Positions 19,556 to 29,716 of a stretch of DNA of 43,286 nucleotides are shown here, in pieces. The notes beneath the pieces were generated by a model, which searched no databases, was not told where the DNA came from, and saw nothing but the letters and a program-made list of their open reading frames with translations. The stretch lies in the NCBI GenBank assembly GCA_013151575.1, contig JAADHZ010000073.1, positions 1-43,286 on the forward strand, in the 5' to 3' direction. The position numbers were made by a program, and so were the translations under genes. Positions within the stretch are counted from its first letter, which is position 1; the number at the start of each line of letters is the position of its first letter. Source of the DNA: Gammaproteobacteria bacterium. Lineage in GTDB: Bacteria; Pseudomonadota; Gammaproteobacteria; SZUA-152.

Positions 19556-20281
19556 CTATTGAACCAGCGTGCCTTCGTCCTCACCCATCATGATGCGCAT
19601 CAACGCACCGGGTTTGTTCATATTAAAAACACGCACTGGCATGGACTGGTCTCGGCACAGGGCAATAGCCGTTGCATCCATGACGCCCAGTTTTTTTGCC
19701 AGCACTTCGTCATAACTCAATGTGGAATAGCGCACCGCATTTTTATCTTTCATCGGGTCGGCAGAATAAACACCGTCCACCTTGGTGGCCTTGAGCACCA
19801 GTTGCGCTCCGATTTCGAGACCACGCAGGCTAGCGGCCGAGTCTGTGGTAAAAAATGGATTACCGGTACCCGCGGCAAAAATCACCACTCTGCCCTTTTC
19901 AAGGTGCCGAACCGCTCGGCGCTGGATGTAAGGCTCACTCACCTCTTTGACCGCCAGGGCAGACAATACCCGCACTTCCATGCCATGCCGCTCCAGGGCG
20001 TCCTGCATGGAAAGGGCATTAATCAGCGTGGCCAACATGCCCATGTAATCGCCGGTGGTGCGTTCCATGCCGCTGGCAGCGAGGCTCACGCCACGGAAAA
20101 TATTGCCGCCCCCGATCACCAGTGCGACTTCAATGCCTGCATCCACCAGTTGCTTGATTTCCACCGAGGTGCGATCGATCACTGCGGGGTCAATGCCAAA
20201 CTCGGCATCCCCCATTAATGCCTCTCCGCTGAGCTTCAGCAGGATACGCTTGTACACAACCTTGCCGGTGGAATCTGTCAT
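19556..20281 (-). CDS. pyrH: Uridylate kinase
   Basis: Phosphorylates UMP to UDP; cytoplasmic hexamer of the amino-acid-kinase fold. It has 241 residues (E. coli 241). [13 protein letters not shown] is the N-terminal nucleotide-binding motif, [12 protein letters not shown] the glycine loop, and [16 protein letters not shown] and VDGVYSADP are family hallmarks. The start is four bases after the tsf stop codon, so the rpsB-tsf-pyrH-frr order and tight spacing are those of the standard operon. Confidence 0.98.
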   Translation of the reverse strand: MTDSTGKVVYKRILLKLSGEALMGDAEFGIDPAVIDRTSVEIKQLVDAGIEVALVIGGGNIFRGVSLAASGMERTTGDYMGMLATLINALSMQDALERHGMEVRVLSALAVKEVSEPYIQRRAVRHLEKGRVVIFAAGTGNPFFTTDSAASLRGLEIGAQLVLKATKVDGVYSADPMKDKNAVRYSTLSYDEVLAKKLGVMDATAIALCRDQSMPVRVFNMNKPGALMRIMMGEDEGTLVQ

Positions 20282-20284
20282 TGG

Positions 20285-21160
20285 CTAACCTTTGGCCTGG
20301 GCCATCACTTCTTCAGCAAAATTTTCGACTTTTTTCTCGATACCCTCACCCACTTCCAGGCGATCAAAACTCACCACGGTGGCACCGGCGTCCTTCAGCA
20401 ACTGTTCCACGGTCTGGTCGGGATTTTTGACGAAAGGCTGACCCAGCAGGGTGACTTCCTTGAGGAATTTTTTGATGCGACCAGCTACCATTTTTTCGAC
20501 AATCTCAGGGGGCTTGCCACTCTCGGCGGCCTGCGCAGCGAAAATCTCTTTTTCTTTCTCGATCAGCTCAGCGGACACATCGGATTCGGCGACACAGGCG
20601 GGCTTGCTGGCCGCGATGTGCATGGCGATATCTTTTGCCAGGGCCTCATTACCACCCTGCAACTCCACCAACACACCGATGCGACCGCCGTGCAGGTAAG
20701 CCGCCAGCACACCATCAGTGCTGCGGGCCACAAAACGGCGCACGTTTATATTTTCGCCGACCTTCGCGATCAAGGCTTTGGTGGCGTCAGCCACGGTAGC
20801 ACCGCTGTCCAGCGATATCGCCAACAGAACATCCAAATCCGCAGGCTGGTTGTCCAGCGCTGCCTGAGTCACCGCATTGGCAAAACCCAGGAAATCCTCA
20901 CCCTTGGTGACAAAATCAGTTTCGCAGTTCACTTCCACCATGGCGGCAGTTTTTCCGTCGTTGCTGCCTTTGAAAATGATCAAACCCTCGGCGGCGATGC
21001 GGCCCGCCTTTTTATCGGCCTTGGCCAGGCCGGTTTTGCGCATGTGTTCGATGGCGGTTTCGATGTCGCCATCCATTTCCACCAGTGCCTTCTTGCACTC
21101 CATCATGCCGGCGCCGGTGCGCTCGCGCAGTTCCTTTACCAGGGCTGCTGTAATTGCCAT
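20285..21160 (-). CDS. tsf: Elongation factor Ts
   Basis: Nucleotide exchange factor for EF-Tu, 291 residues (E. coli 283). The N-terminal UBA-like module reads [19 protein letters not shown]. The [10 protein letters not shown] motif contacts the EF-Tu nucleotide site, and the core and C-terminal module follow ([18 protein letters not shown]). A GAGGACA ribosome site precedes the ATG at 21160. It is separated from rpsB by 162 bases containing a strong hairpin, which may tune its expression relative to S2. Confidence 0.98.
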   Translation of the reverse strand: MAITAALVKELRERTGAGMMECKKALVEMDGDIETAIEHMRKTGLAKADKKAGRIAAEGLIIFKGSNDGKTAAMVEVNCETDFVTKGEDFLGFANAVTQAALDNQPADLDVLLAISLDSGATVADATKALIAKVGENINVRRFVARSTDGVLAAYLHGGRIGVLVELQGGNEALAKDIAMHIAASKPACVAESDVSAELIEKEKEIFAAQAAESGKPPEIVEKMVAGRIKKFLKEVTLLGQPFVKNPDQTVEQLLKDAGATVVSFDRLEVGEGIEKKVENFAEEVMAQAKG

Positions 21161-21223
21161 TGTGCTTGTCCTCGAAATTCGTTGATCTGTTTGAGCCGTT
21201 GCAACGCCTGGCGCTGCAACGAA

Positions 21224-21254
21224 CTCACCGGCCTAAAAATATCTGGCCGGTGAG
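21224..21254 (-). terminator. Hairpin between rpsB and tsf, possible attenuator
   Basis: There is a perfect 10-bp inverted repeat (CTCACCGGCC at 21224-21233 with 21245-21254) and an 11-base AT-rich loop, in the rpsB-tsf spacer. No U-run follows on the transcribed strand. It is therefore better read as a partial terminator or mRNA-stabilising structure than as a full terminator. Confidence 0.5.
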
Positions 21255-21322
21255 CGTCTCTTTCACTTGTGGTATGCCGAATACTCACGGGCCTCAAACG
21301 GCCCGGCGAACAGGGTTTGCCT

Positions 21323-22150
21323 TTATTTGCTTTCCGCAGCAGCCGCAGGTGTTTCGGCGGCCACAACTTTTTCGACAACCGCAGGCGCTTCAACAGCCGC
21401 AGGTTTTTCCACAGCGGGCTCTTCGATGACCTCAACAAAACTGTCCCCGCTACCAGCGGTCTGTAGCACTGCGGAACGGCTTTCCACAATGGCGTCCGCC
21501 ACGCCTCGCACGTATAGCTGAATGGCGCGCATGGCGTCATCGTTACCGGGCACGATGTAGTCAATGCCATCTGGATTGGTATTGGTGTCTACGATACCCA
21601 CCACCGGAATGCCCAGCTTACGGGCTTCGGAGACAGCGATTTTTTCGTGCCCTACGTCAATGACGAACACGGCGTCGGGCAGACCGTTCATATCCTTGAT
21701 GCCGCCGAGGCTGCGATTCAGCTTTTCCTGCTCACGGGTCAGCATCAGGGCTTCTTTCTTACCGACTTTGGCAAAACTGCCGTCCAGGGCCATGGCTTCC
21801 AGTTCTTTGAGCCGTTGGATGGAGCGCTTGACGGTATTGAAGTTGGTGAGCATGCCACCCAGCCAGCGGTGATTCACATACGGCATACCCGCACGTTCGG
21901 CATGTTCCTTGACGTTGTCCCCTGCGGCACGCTTGGTGCCTACAAACAGGACTTTGCCCTTGCCGGACGCCAACTTGCCCAGAAAATTCGTGGCATCGTT
22001 GTACATCGGAAGGGTCTTTTCGAGATTGATAATATGGATTTTGTTACGCTCGCCGAAGATGTACTCTGCCATCTTGGGGTTCCAGTAACGGGCCTGGTGG
22101 CCGAAATGCACACCAGCCTCCAACATTTGACGCATGGTCACTTTGGACAT
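21323..22150 (-). CDS. rpsB: 30S ribosomal protein S2
   Basis: Small-subunit protein, 275 residues (E. coli 241). It starts [46 protein letters not shown] and [15 protein letters not shown] are diagnostic, and [25 protein letters not shown] is the C-terminal core signature. After the core comes a tail of about 45 residues rich in Ala, Val, Glu and Pro ([19 protein letters not shown] and onwards), a low-complexity extension seen in some relatives. AGGAG stands before the ATG. It is the first gene of the operon. Confidence 0.98.
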   Translation of the reverse strand: MSKVTMRQMLEAGVHFGHQARYWNPKMAEYIFGERNKIHIINLEKTLPMYNDATNFLGKLASGKGKVLFVGTKRAAGDNVKEHAERAGMPYVNHRWLGGMLTNFNTVKRSIQRLKELEAMALDGSFAKVGKKEALMLTREQEKLNRSLGGIKDMNGLPDAVFVIDVGHEKIAVSEARKLGIPVVGIVDTNTNPDGIDYIVPGNDDAMRAIQLYVRGVADAIVESRSAVLQTAGSGDSFVEVIEEPAVEKPAAVEAPAVVEKVVAAETPAAAAESK

Positions 22151-22330
22151 AATTCAACTCCTGAATCGGGTTTGGCCTCCACGCGCCCCATATTTCAACC
22201 CGGTTACAGCTAATGCTGCTGTCCAGGCACCCTGAAATACGTGTCGGCGCGTGTGCGGATTTACGGGTTGGGGGACGTTTAAAAGCGTAATCGTCACCAC
22301 CTTCCCGGTGATTGCCTAAATGGCGCGGGC

Positions 22331-22359
22331 TTTATACCATATGCGACCTTTTTCAACAA
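22331..22359 (-). promoter_or_regulatory. Probable rpsB promoter with GC-rich discriminator
   Basis: On the minus strand TTGTTG (22354-22359), a 17-base spacer and TATAAA (22331-22336) form a good sigma-70 pair. The bases that follow, GCCCGCGCC, make a GC-rich discriminator as in stringently controlled ribosomal promoters. The leader to the rpsB ATG is about 170 bases, long enough for the S2 autoregulatory structure known in gammaproteobacteria. I did not fold it. Confidence 0.6.
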
Positions 22360-22414
22360 ATGAAAACACCGAATTTCCGCCTACGGGCCATCGAGTCCAG
22401 GAACCCCATACATC

Positions 22415-23182
22415 ATGAGTATCATCATCAAAACCGCCGAAGATATCGAAAAAATGCGCGTCGTCGGGCAATTGGCCGCCGAGCAACTGCGCATGATCGC
22501 CTCCCACATAAAACCAGGAGTCACCACCAATGAACTCAACGACATCTGTCATGAGTACACCATCAACACGCAGGACGCGACCCCCGCGCCGCTGAACTAC
22601 CACGGCTTCCCCAAATCCATTTGCACCTCGGTGAATCATCAGGTCTGCCACGGCATCCCCAGCGACAAAAAGCTGAAAAACGGCGATATCGTCAATATTG
22701 ACGTGACCCTCATCAAAGACGGCTACCACGGCGACACCAGCAAAATGTTCTTCGTCGGCGAACCTTCCATCCTGGCTCAGCGCCTGTGCCGCATCAGCCG
22801 TGAATGTCTGCGGATAGGCATTGAAATGGTCAAACCCGGCATCTATCTTGGCGACATTGGCCACGCCATTCAGCAGCACGCCGAGACCAATAACTGCTCC
22901 GTGGTACGGGAATACTGCGGCCACGGCATCGGCAAAGGTTTCCACGAGGAGCCGCAGGTGCTGCACTACGGCAGCCGGGGCACCGGAGCTATCCTTGAAC
23001 CCGGCATGATCTTCACCATCGAACCCATGCTCAATGCTGGCAAGCGCCAGGTAAAGCTGCTACCCGATGAGTGGACCGTGATCACCAAAGACCGCAGCCT
23101 CTCCGCCCAGTGGGAACACACCATTTTAGTCACCGACGACGGCCACGAGGTGCTGACCCGCTTGCCCGGGGACGATATCTGA
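22415..23182 (+). CDS. map: Methionine aminopeptidase, type I
   Basis: Removes the initiator methionine from nascent proteins; 255 residues. All five metal ligands are at family positions: Asp96 and Asp107 (NIDVTLIKDGYHGDTSKMF), His170 (YCGHGIGKGFHEEP), Glu203 (FTIEPML) and Glu234 (AQWEHTILVT). It is divergent from rpsB, as in E. coli and many relatives. AGGA upstream is rather far from the ATG (about 12 bases), so initiation may be weak. Confidence 0.97.
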   Translation: MSIIIKTAEDIEKMRVVGQLAAEQLRMIASHIKPGVTTNELNDICHEYTINTQDATPAPLNYHGFPKSICTSVNHQVCHGIPSDKKLKNGDIVNIDVTLIKDGYHGDTSKMFFVGEPSILAQRLCRISRECLRIGIEMVKPGIYLGDIGHAIQQHAETNNCSVVREYCGHGIGKGFHEEPQVLHYGSRGTGAILEPGMIFTIEPMLNAGKRQVKLLPDEWTVITKDRSLSAQWEHTILVTDDGHEVLTRLPGDDI

Positions 23183-23294
23183 AACCTGCCTCCCTATTTT
23201 TACGCCCGCATCGCACAGCGACGGGCGTGGAACAGAAATTCCCCGAGTAGCCGATACTCATCAGCGAACCCCTGCCTGGACCTCTACCATCAAA

Positions 23295-25949
23295 ATGAAT
23301 ACCTGCCCCACCTCCGACTGGCTTGAATTTGACCGTTCCCTGGCGCAAACCCAACAGCCATTGGCGCTATTTCGCGCGCAACTCAAATCGGCCAAGGAAT
23401 CGCTGAAGAAACGATTTGACGCCAACGCGCCGGTACACGAACTGGTAACCGAACGCGCGACCGAAGTTGACCAACTCCTGATCCGCGCCTGGCAGCGCCA
23501 GTTCGACCGTGATGACACCCGCATCGCACTGGTGGCCGTAGGGGGTTACGGACGCGGAGAGCTGCACCCCGCCTCCGACGTGGACCTGCTGATCCTCGCC
23601 GCGACGCAGGAAGACATCACCCGCCACGCCGAACACATCGAACAATTCCTGCTATTTCTGTGGGACATGGGACTGGAAGTGGGGCACAGCACCCGCAGCT
23701 TGAATGACTGCGTAGAACAGGCGAAAGCCGATATCACCGTAGTCACCAACCTGATGGAGGCACGACTGCTGGTCGGCCCGTCCGCCCTGTTCCACGAAAT
23801 GAAATCAGCCGTGGGCCCAAACAACATCTGGCCGGGTCTGGATTTTTTCCGCGCCAAACGAGAAGAACAGGTCGCCCGTCACCACCGTTTCCACGACACC
23901 GCCTACAACCTTGAACCCAACATCAAGGAAAACCCAGGCGGGCTGCGCGATCTGCAAATCATCGGCTGGGTGGTCAAGCGCCACTTTGGTGCCGAAACCC
24001 TGCGCGAGCTGGTGGACCACCATTTCCTCACCGAGCACGAATATTGCGCGCTGATGGAGGCGCAGGATTTTTTGTGGCGCATTCGCTTCGGCCTGCACAG
24101 CATCACCGGACGGCGAGAAGACCGCCTGCTGTTCGACCACCAGCGCACCCTGGCCACCCAGTTTGGTTACGAAGATTCCGACAACAAGCTGGCGGTAGAA
24201 CAGTTCATGAAAGACTACTACCGCACCGTGCTGGAGCTGTCCCGGCTCAACGAAATGCTGCTCAACTTGTTTGAGGAAAAAATTCTTTTCGCCGGGGAAA
24301 CCGAACCCCCAGTGACGATTAACACACGCTTCCAGTCACGCCGCGGCGTGCTGGAAGCGCGCCACAACAAGATATTCCTGCGCGAGCCCTGGGCGCTGCT
24401 GGAGGTCTTTTTGCTGATGGCCCGCGATCCGCAGCTGCGTGCCGTGCGCGCCGACACCATTCGACTGATACGCGACCACCGCTACCTTATTGACGCGGAA
24501 TTCCGCCGCACCCCGCGCTGCCACGAACTGTTCGTCGAACTATTTCGGCAGGGCACAGGGCTGACCCACGAACTGCGCCGCATGAACCGTTACGGGGTAT
24601 TGGCTGCTTACGTCCCCCTGTTTGGCGACATCGTCGGGCAAATGCAGCACGACCTGTTTCATGTGTACACCGTGGACGAGCACACCATGTTTGTGGTGCG
24701 TAACCTGCGCCGCTTCACAGTGCCGGAATTCGCCCACGAATTCCCGTTATGCAGCCGCACCATCCATCGCATTGAACAACAGGAAGTGCTCACCCTGGCA
24801 GGGTTTTTTCATGATATCGGCAAAGGTCGCGGAGGCAACCATTCCCAGTTAGGCGCAGTGGACGCCGTCAATTTTTGCCGCGAACACGAAATCAATGAAC
24901 ACAACACCCACATCATCAAATGGCTGGTGGAAAATCACCTGCTCATGTCCACCACCGCGCAGCGAAAGGACATCAGCGACCCCGATGTGATCGCCGAATT
25001 CTCCCAGCGCGTGGGCAACCAAAAACGCCTGAATCATCTCTACCTGCTCACCGTAGCGGACATCCGCGCCACCAGCCCCAGCCTGTGGAATTCCTGGAAA
25101 GACGCCCTGCTCGCCGAGCTATTTCACGCCACCAGTCGCGCCCTGCGACGTGGCCTCGAAAAACCGGCAGACCATCGAGGGCTGGTGGAAGAAATACAGG
25201 ACACCAGCCTGGCCGAGCTGAAAAAACTCGGCATGGATCCCGCCACAGTGCAGACCCACTGGCGGCGACTGAAACCCGACTATTTCCTGCGCCATTCGGC
25301 GAATGAAGTGGTCGCACAGACGCGTAACATACTCAGCATCAAGGACAACTCAAACCCGCTGGTCACGGTGCGCAGCGATACGCCACGCGGTGGCAGCGAA
25401 ATATTCGTGTACATGCGCGACGATCATCAACTGTTCGCCACCATCACGTCGGCGCTGGAACGAATGGGGCTCAACATCACCGATGCCCGGATAATCACGT
25501 CCGCAGACCACTTTGCACTCGATACTTTTCTGGTATTGGAAAAAACCGGCGAGGCTATTGCCGATCCCGCGCGGCGGGAGGAAGTCAAACTCGGCCTGAC
25601 CAATGCCCTCAAAACACCGGGAGATGCGCCCTCCCCCAACGTGCGACTGACACGCCAGCAAAAATATTTTCCCATTGAAACCCGGGTATTGTTTCGCGAA
25701 GATGCCAACAACCATCGCACCGAAATGGAAGTTATCAGCAGTGACCGACCGGGGCTGTTGGCGCGTATCGCCAAGGGCCTGGTGGAATGCGACATTCGGT
25801 TGCAAAACGCCAAAATCGCCACCTTCGGCGAACGCGCGGAAGACATCTTTTTTCTCACAAACAACGACGATCAACCCATTTCCACCGCCCAGCAACACGA
25901 CCTGCGCGAGACTCTTATCGGTCTGCTGGACGATAAACCTCAGCAATAA
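23295..25949 (+). CDS. glnD: Bifunctional uridylyltransferase / uridylyl-removing enzyme (PII)
   Basis: Nitrogen sensor that modifies and demodifies PII in response to glutamine. It has 884 residues (E. coli 890). The nucleotidyltransferase motif is GGYGRGELHPASDVDLL, with Asp95 and Asp97. GlnD-specific KENPGGLRDLQ follows. The HD hydrolase motif is FFHDIGKGRGGNHS (about residue 505). Two ACT domains close the protein (EIFVYMRDDHQLFATITSAL and MEVISSDRPGLLARIAKGL). It follows map by 112 bases, the usual map-glnD order. The normal dapD-side neighbours are absent; a convergent gene follows. Confidence 0.97.
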   Translation: MNTCPTSDWLEFDRSLAQTQQPLALFRAQLKSAKESLKKRFDANAPVHELVTERATEVDQLLIRAWQRQFDRDDTRIALVAVGGYGRGELHPASDVDLLILAATQEDITRHAEHIEQFLLFLWDMGLEVGHSTRSLNDCVEQAKADITVVTNLMEARLLVGPSALFHEMKSAVGPNNIWPGLDFFRAKREEQVARHHRFHDTAYNLEPNIKENPGGLRDLQIIGWVVKRHFGAETLRELVDHHFLTEHEYCALMEAQDFLWRIRFGLHSITGRREDRLLFDHQRTLATQFGYEDSDNKLAVEQFMKDYYRTVLELSRLNEMLLNLFEEKILFAGETEPPVTINTRFQSRRGVLEARHNKIFLREPWALLEVFLLMARDPQLRAVRADTIRLIRDHRYLIDAEFRRTPRCHELFVELFRQGTGLTHELRRMNRYGVLAAYVPLFGDIVGQMQHDLFHVYTVDEHTMFVVRNLRRFTVPEFAHEFPLCSRTIHRIEQQEVLTLAGFFHDIGKGRGGNHSQLGAVDAVNFCREHEINEHNTHIIKWLVENHLLMSTTAQRKDISDPDVIAEFSQRVGNQKRLNHLYLLTVADIRATSPSLWNSWKDALLAELFHATSRALRRGLEKPADHRGLVEEIQDTSLAELKKLGMDPATVQTHWRRLKPDYFLRHSANEVVAQTRNILSIKDNSNPLVTVRSDTPRGGSEIFVYMRDDHQLFATITSALERMGLNITDARIITSADHFALDTFLVLEKTGEAIADPARREEVKLGLTNALKTPGDAPSPNVRLTRQQKYFPIETRVLFREDANNHRTEMEVISSDRPGLLARIAKGLVECDIRLQNAKIATFGERAEDIFFLTNNDDQPISTAQQHDLRETLIGLLDDKPQQ

Positions 25950-26042
25950 CCAGATTTTTAGAGCGACGTTTAAGCTGTGCGGGGAGCCTGTCGGGTTTAG
26001 GATGTATCTACTGCGGAAAGATGTCCGTATTTATCGCTTTTG

Positions 26043-26987
26043 CTATGTTTCAATTGTTAATTCTGGCCATAATTCAAGCCACTTCTTACTTGATACCCTA
26101 TCTTGAAATGCATTTTTTGATGTACATTTTGGGTTTCGAGTGGCCGCCAACCTAATAACGTCACAAGCGGAAAAGGGTGACCCAATACTAACTACACCTT
26201 CCTTCGTAAGCGTAACGCCGATTGCTGTCTGTATTTCTGGCCAATATGACATTGCTTCGATGCAGCCATTGTATGAATCATGGCCATGTTTCAATGACAT
26301 TCGAGCTTGGTTTTTTACAGACCAATGACAGTTTGGCATAGACTTAACCAATTCATTTTCTATTTCAACGTCCCGATCAGGTGAAGTATTTGAAGTGTCA
26401 AAATATATTAGATCAATATCATTGAGTGGCGTTACCTCTTTATATCCTTGCAATTTATCCCAAATCAAATTTCTTACAAACCCTGCTGACAGATACCACT
26501 CATCATTCATAACCGCCTCAGAGATTTTCAAACATTCGAGCCTGAATTTATCATCTGATATCCATCGGCTGATTATCTCAAACGACTTGAATTTAGCCCC
26601 AACCAAGGAAACAGAACCCTCGATAAACTCCAGCGCATTGCCATCGGGGTCACGACAAAACACTGCCCGTCGCCCCGAACGACTGCGAGTGAATTCCACA
26701 CCAGCGGCCTCCAGTGAGGCCGTCAGCACATCCAGCTCGTCAACACTGAACGCCACGTGCCGGTCCCGGCCGCCGTGCGATGAGTGGTTTGATACGGGAT
26801 CGGGGCTAGGCAACTCCAGCAGATGAATCTGCTGCCGCCCCACCTGTAGCCAGGCACCGGGAAAACCCAGTGCCGGGCGCTGCGGATCCAGCTCCAGACC
26901 CAGCACGTTCCGGTAAAAAAGCAAGCTGCGAGCAGTATCTGCCACCAGCAGGCTGGCGTGAACGATTTCGTTGATAGTGGCCATCAT
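26043..26987 (-). CDS. VOC-domain protein fused to a nucleotidyltransferase-like (NTP_transf_6 / DUF925) domain
   Basis: This 314-residue protein has two parts. Residues 1-123 form a complete VOC (glyoxalase / bleomycin resistance fold) protein: IVHASLLVADTARSLLFYRN at the start, HVAFSVDELD, and CRDPDGNALEFIE at the end. Candidate metal ligands are His10, His77 and Glu120. Residues about 134-314 match the NTP_transf_6 family: NDEWYLSAGFVRNLIWDKL, TPLNDIDLIYFD (Asp190, Asp192), WSVKNQARM, IGVTL and KKWLELWPEL at the end. The VOC half is GC-rich like the core genome and the second half is clearly more AT-rich, so the joint (about 26618) may be a recent fusion by insertion. The start is one of two tandem ATGs after GGGAAAG; a GTG nine codons upstream is less likely. 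The substrate is unknown. Confidence 0.8.
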   Translation of the reverse strand: MMATINEIVHASLLVADTARSLLFYRNVLGLELDPQRPALGFPGAWLQVGRQQIHLLELPSPDPVSNHSSHGGRDRHVAFSVDELDVLTASLEAAGVEFTRSRSGRRAVFCRDPDGNALEFIEGSVSLVGAKFKSFEIISRWISDDKFRLECLKISEAVMNDEWYLSAGFVRNLIWDKLQGYKEVTPLNDIDLIYFDTSNTSPDRDVEIENELVKSMPNCHWSVKNQARMSLKHGHDSYNGCIEAMSYWPEIQTAIGVTLTKEGVVSIGSPFSACDVIRLAATRNPKCTSKNAFQDRVSSKKWLELWPELTIET

Positions 26988-27014
26988 GACTTTCCCGTTA
27001 TTGTCGTGGAACAC

Positions 27015-27519
27015 ACGTTAACAGATCGTGAAAAAATCAGCTGCGGCGCATTGCGAGCATCCACACCACCGCTGCGGAATTCCAGCAATTCGAGTGATAC
27101 AACACACCTCTCCACGTTGAATGAAAAACAAAATAGCGAATGGTACCGAAATACTCATCCATCATTGTCTTCCTATCTTGCCAAATCCGCTGGCAACCAC
27201 GTGGAAAAATTCAATACAAAGAGAAAGGACAACCATAAAAACATATTGCGTCGTCTAAAAACAAAATCATTATATTTGAAAATATGTAGAAATTTCCTAA
27301 AGCCTGAGTTTTTCAGGCCGCATAACGCAACCATGAATTGAGAAACCAGCATGTGAATATTTTTGTTGCACAATTCAAATTGTGCGGTATCGCTCCCCTT
27401 GCTGACACCAAAACCAGGACAGCAAACGCATTAACAAGGGAGCTCGACTCCCATCCAACATTTATTTCCAAATCGGTTTATCGAAATATGGCCGTGCGTT
27501 TACGAAATAGAGAGATTTA
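27015..27519. other. Intergenic region between divergent genes, with palindromes
   Basis: No protein-coding gene is convincing in these 505 bases, which are AT-rich from about 27130. A small hairpin (GCCTGA...TCAGGC near 27302-27318) and an 18-base perfect palindrome at 27368-27385 (GCACAATT-CA-AATTGTGC) are present. The latter lies about 135 bases before the chemoreceptor start and could be an operator. I could not find a clear sigma-28 promoter. Confidence 0.4.
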
Positions 27520-29571
27520 ATGATGCGCGTATCCAACCCTCCCCCGAATAGCATGAAACTGACCATCCAAAACAAATTGTTGATGGGCTTTGGTTTGGTG
27601 CTGGCACTCGTTGCGCTGGTGTCCATTAACAATATTTTGATGATGAACACCATCACCGAAGATGAACATCGGCTCACCGATTTACGTTTGCCAACGGTGA
27701 TGGCTGGCTTGCAAATAACCGATGGCATTCATCTCTCTCTGGCCGGACTGCGCGGCTATATAATTTTGGGAGGCAACCCGACAGCAGCGGAAAAATTCAA
27801 GGCTGAGCGCCAGCGAGGCTGGGATGAAATAGACTCTTCTATGGTGAAAATGGACGCATTTTCCAAACATTGGACGGACCCACAAAATGTGGAATTACTC
27901 GATGAAATGGAAGGACTGTTAAAGGAGTTCCGGGCGACTCAGCAGGAAGTGGAAGACATCTCCCACACTAATGCGAACATCCCTGCATTCAGTATGCTAC
28001 TCACCGAGGCAGCACCCCGGGCGGCAAAAATTCTCAGCGCTATTAGCATCCTCATCAATGAAGAAGAAACACTTGCCGCCACTCCTGAGCGCAAAAAAAT
28101 GCTGAAATTGCTAGCGGACAGCCGTGGTTCTTTTGCGATTGGCCTCGCCAACATCCGGGCCTACCTGCTTTCCGGTGAGGCACAGTTTTCTGACAATTTT
28201 CGTACCAAATGGAAAATCAACGAGGCCCGTTTCAAACAGATTTCAATCATGAGCAACCTGTTCAACAACAAGCAGACAACGGCATGGGATACCTACAAAA
28301 CCTTGCGTGCCGAATTCACCCCCTTACCATCAAAAATGTTCGCGCTGCGTAACGGCAAGGACTGGAATTTGGCTAACTACTGGTTAGGAACTAAGGCCGC
28401 GCCCAAGGCCGCTGCTATTATGGATATCCTAGACAAAATGCGTGCTTCGCAGGACAAGTTGGCAACAGCGGATCGCGCTAAGCTGGAAAGTGAGACCACC
28501 CAGATGAAGACCACGATGATCATCGGAACTCTGGTCGCTTTGGGCCTCGGGATCATTATCGCAATATTCATCAGCCGCATGATTACTGTGCCATTAAAAG
28601 AGGCAGTGGCCCGTGCCAAAGCCGTCGCAAAAGGCGACCTCACGGGTCCCGAACTGAAAGTCAAAGGCAATGATGAGCTGGCGGAATTGGCCGCCGCCAC
28701 CAATGACATGAACAACAATTTGCGCGAGATGGTCCACCAGATTTCCGGTTCCACCGCACAATTGGGCGCGGCCTCTGAGAAGCTTTCAACCATCACCGAG
28801 CAAACTAGCCAAAACATTTACGAGCAGCAATCACAAACCGAGCAGGTGGCCACGGCCATGAATGAAATGAGCGCCACAGCACAAGAGGTGAGTAAAAACA
28901 TCAGCGGCAGCGCCAATGCCGCTGATGAGGCCAGCACGGAAACAGCGGCAGGACGAAAACTGGTGGAAGATGCTGTTACGGCCATCCAAACACTGGCTGG
29001 ACAAATCGAAAACGCGACAGAAGTTATTCATCAGCTTGAGCAGGACAGCGAGAACATCAACGCTGTGCTAGATGTGATCAAGGGCGTGGCCGAGCAAACC
29101 AATCTACTGGCACTAAATGCCGCCATTGAAGCTGCTCGTGCTGGCGAACAAGGCCGCGGATTTGCAGTGGTGGCCGATGAAGTGCGCACCCTGGCGGGGC
29201 GTACTCAGCAATCCACAGAGGAAATCAACCAGGTCATCGAAAAACTTCAAAGCGGTTCACGCAAAGCCGTGGAAGTGATGAACAGGAGCAGTGAAGAGGC
29301 CCGGTTAGTGGTCGGGCAAGCAACTAGGGCGGGCGATTCGCTGGCTGCTATTTCCACCAGTGTAGAACGCATCAACGACATGAGCACCCAGATTGCCAGC
29401 GCAGCAGAGCAGCAAAACGCCACAGCGGAGGAAATCAATCGCAATATCACCAGCATTTCCAAAATGTCGATGGAAACCAGCGCCGGGGCGCAACAAACAG
29501 CTGCTGCCAGTGGCGACCTTGCCAAACTGGGTACGGAACTACAAAACTTGGTGGGGCGATTCTCAATTTGA
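27520..29571 (+). CDS. Methyl-accepting chemotaxis protein with large helical periplasmic domain
   Basis: Transmembrane chemoreceptor of 683 residues. TM1 is at about 17-38, followed by an all-helical periplasmic region of nearly 290 residues whose length fits the helical bimodular (HBM) type rather than a simple four-helix bundle. TM2 is at about 330-352 ([19 protein letters not shown]), then HAMP (starting [20 protein letters not shown]) and a signalling domain with the strictly conserved tip [20 protein letters not shown] followed by [12 protein letters not shown] near residue 525. No CheR-docking pentapeptide is seen at the C-terminus. AGAGAG precedes the ATG. HBM receptors often sense organic acids; the ligand here cannot be read from sequence. 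Confidence 0.92.
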   Translation: MMRVSNPPPNSMKLTIQNKLLMGFGLVLALVALVSINNILMMNTITEDEHRLTDLRLPTVMAGLQITDGIHLSLAGLRGYIILGGNPTAAEKFKAERQRGWDEIDSSMVKMDAFSKHWTDPQNVELLDEMEGLLKEFRATQQEVEDISHTNANIPAFSMLLTEAAPRAAKILSAISILINEEETLAATPERKKMLKLLADSRGSFAIGLANIRAYLLSGEAQFSDNFRTKWKINEARFKQISIMSNLFNNKQTTAWDTYKTLRAEFTPLPSKMFALRNGKDWNLANYWLGTKAAPKAAAIMDILDKMRASQDKLATADRAKLESETTQMKTTMIIGTLVALGLGIIIAIFISRMITVPLKEAVARAKAVAKGDLTGPELKVKGNDELAELAAATNDMNNNLREMVHQISGSTAQLGAASEKLSTITEQTSQNIYEQQSQTEQVATAMNEMSATAQEVSKNISGSANAADEASTETAAGRKLVEDAVTAIQTLAGQIENATEVIHQLEQDSENINAVLDVIKGVAEQTNLLALNAAIEAARAGEQGRGFAVVADEVRTLAGRTQQSTEEINQVIEKLQSGSRKAVEVMNRSSEEARLVVGQATRAGDSLAAISTSVERINDMSTQIASAAEQQNATAEEINRNITSISKMSMETSAGAQQTAAASGDLAKLGTELQNLVGRFSI

Positions 29572-29716
29572 AAAACCACCACGTATTCATTAAGTACCAA
29601 TGCCTCAATAAACGCCCTCGTCCCAGGGTGCAATATATTTATAGGCATTCGCTCACGCAAAGCATTCGCCGTAAGCGGCGGGGGAATTAAACCATAAAAA
29701 ATATAAGGAAACCGAC

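Noticed and set aside
27015..27341. Plus-strand open frame around 26958-27341 as a small protein gene
   Set aside because: It runs back into the VOC gene on the other strand, has no ribosome site and shows no family pattern.
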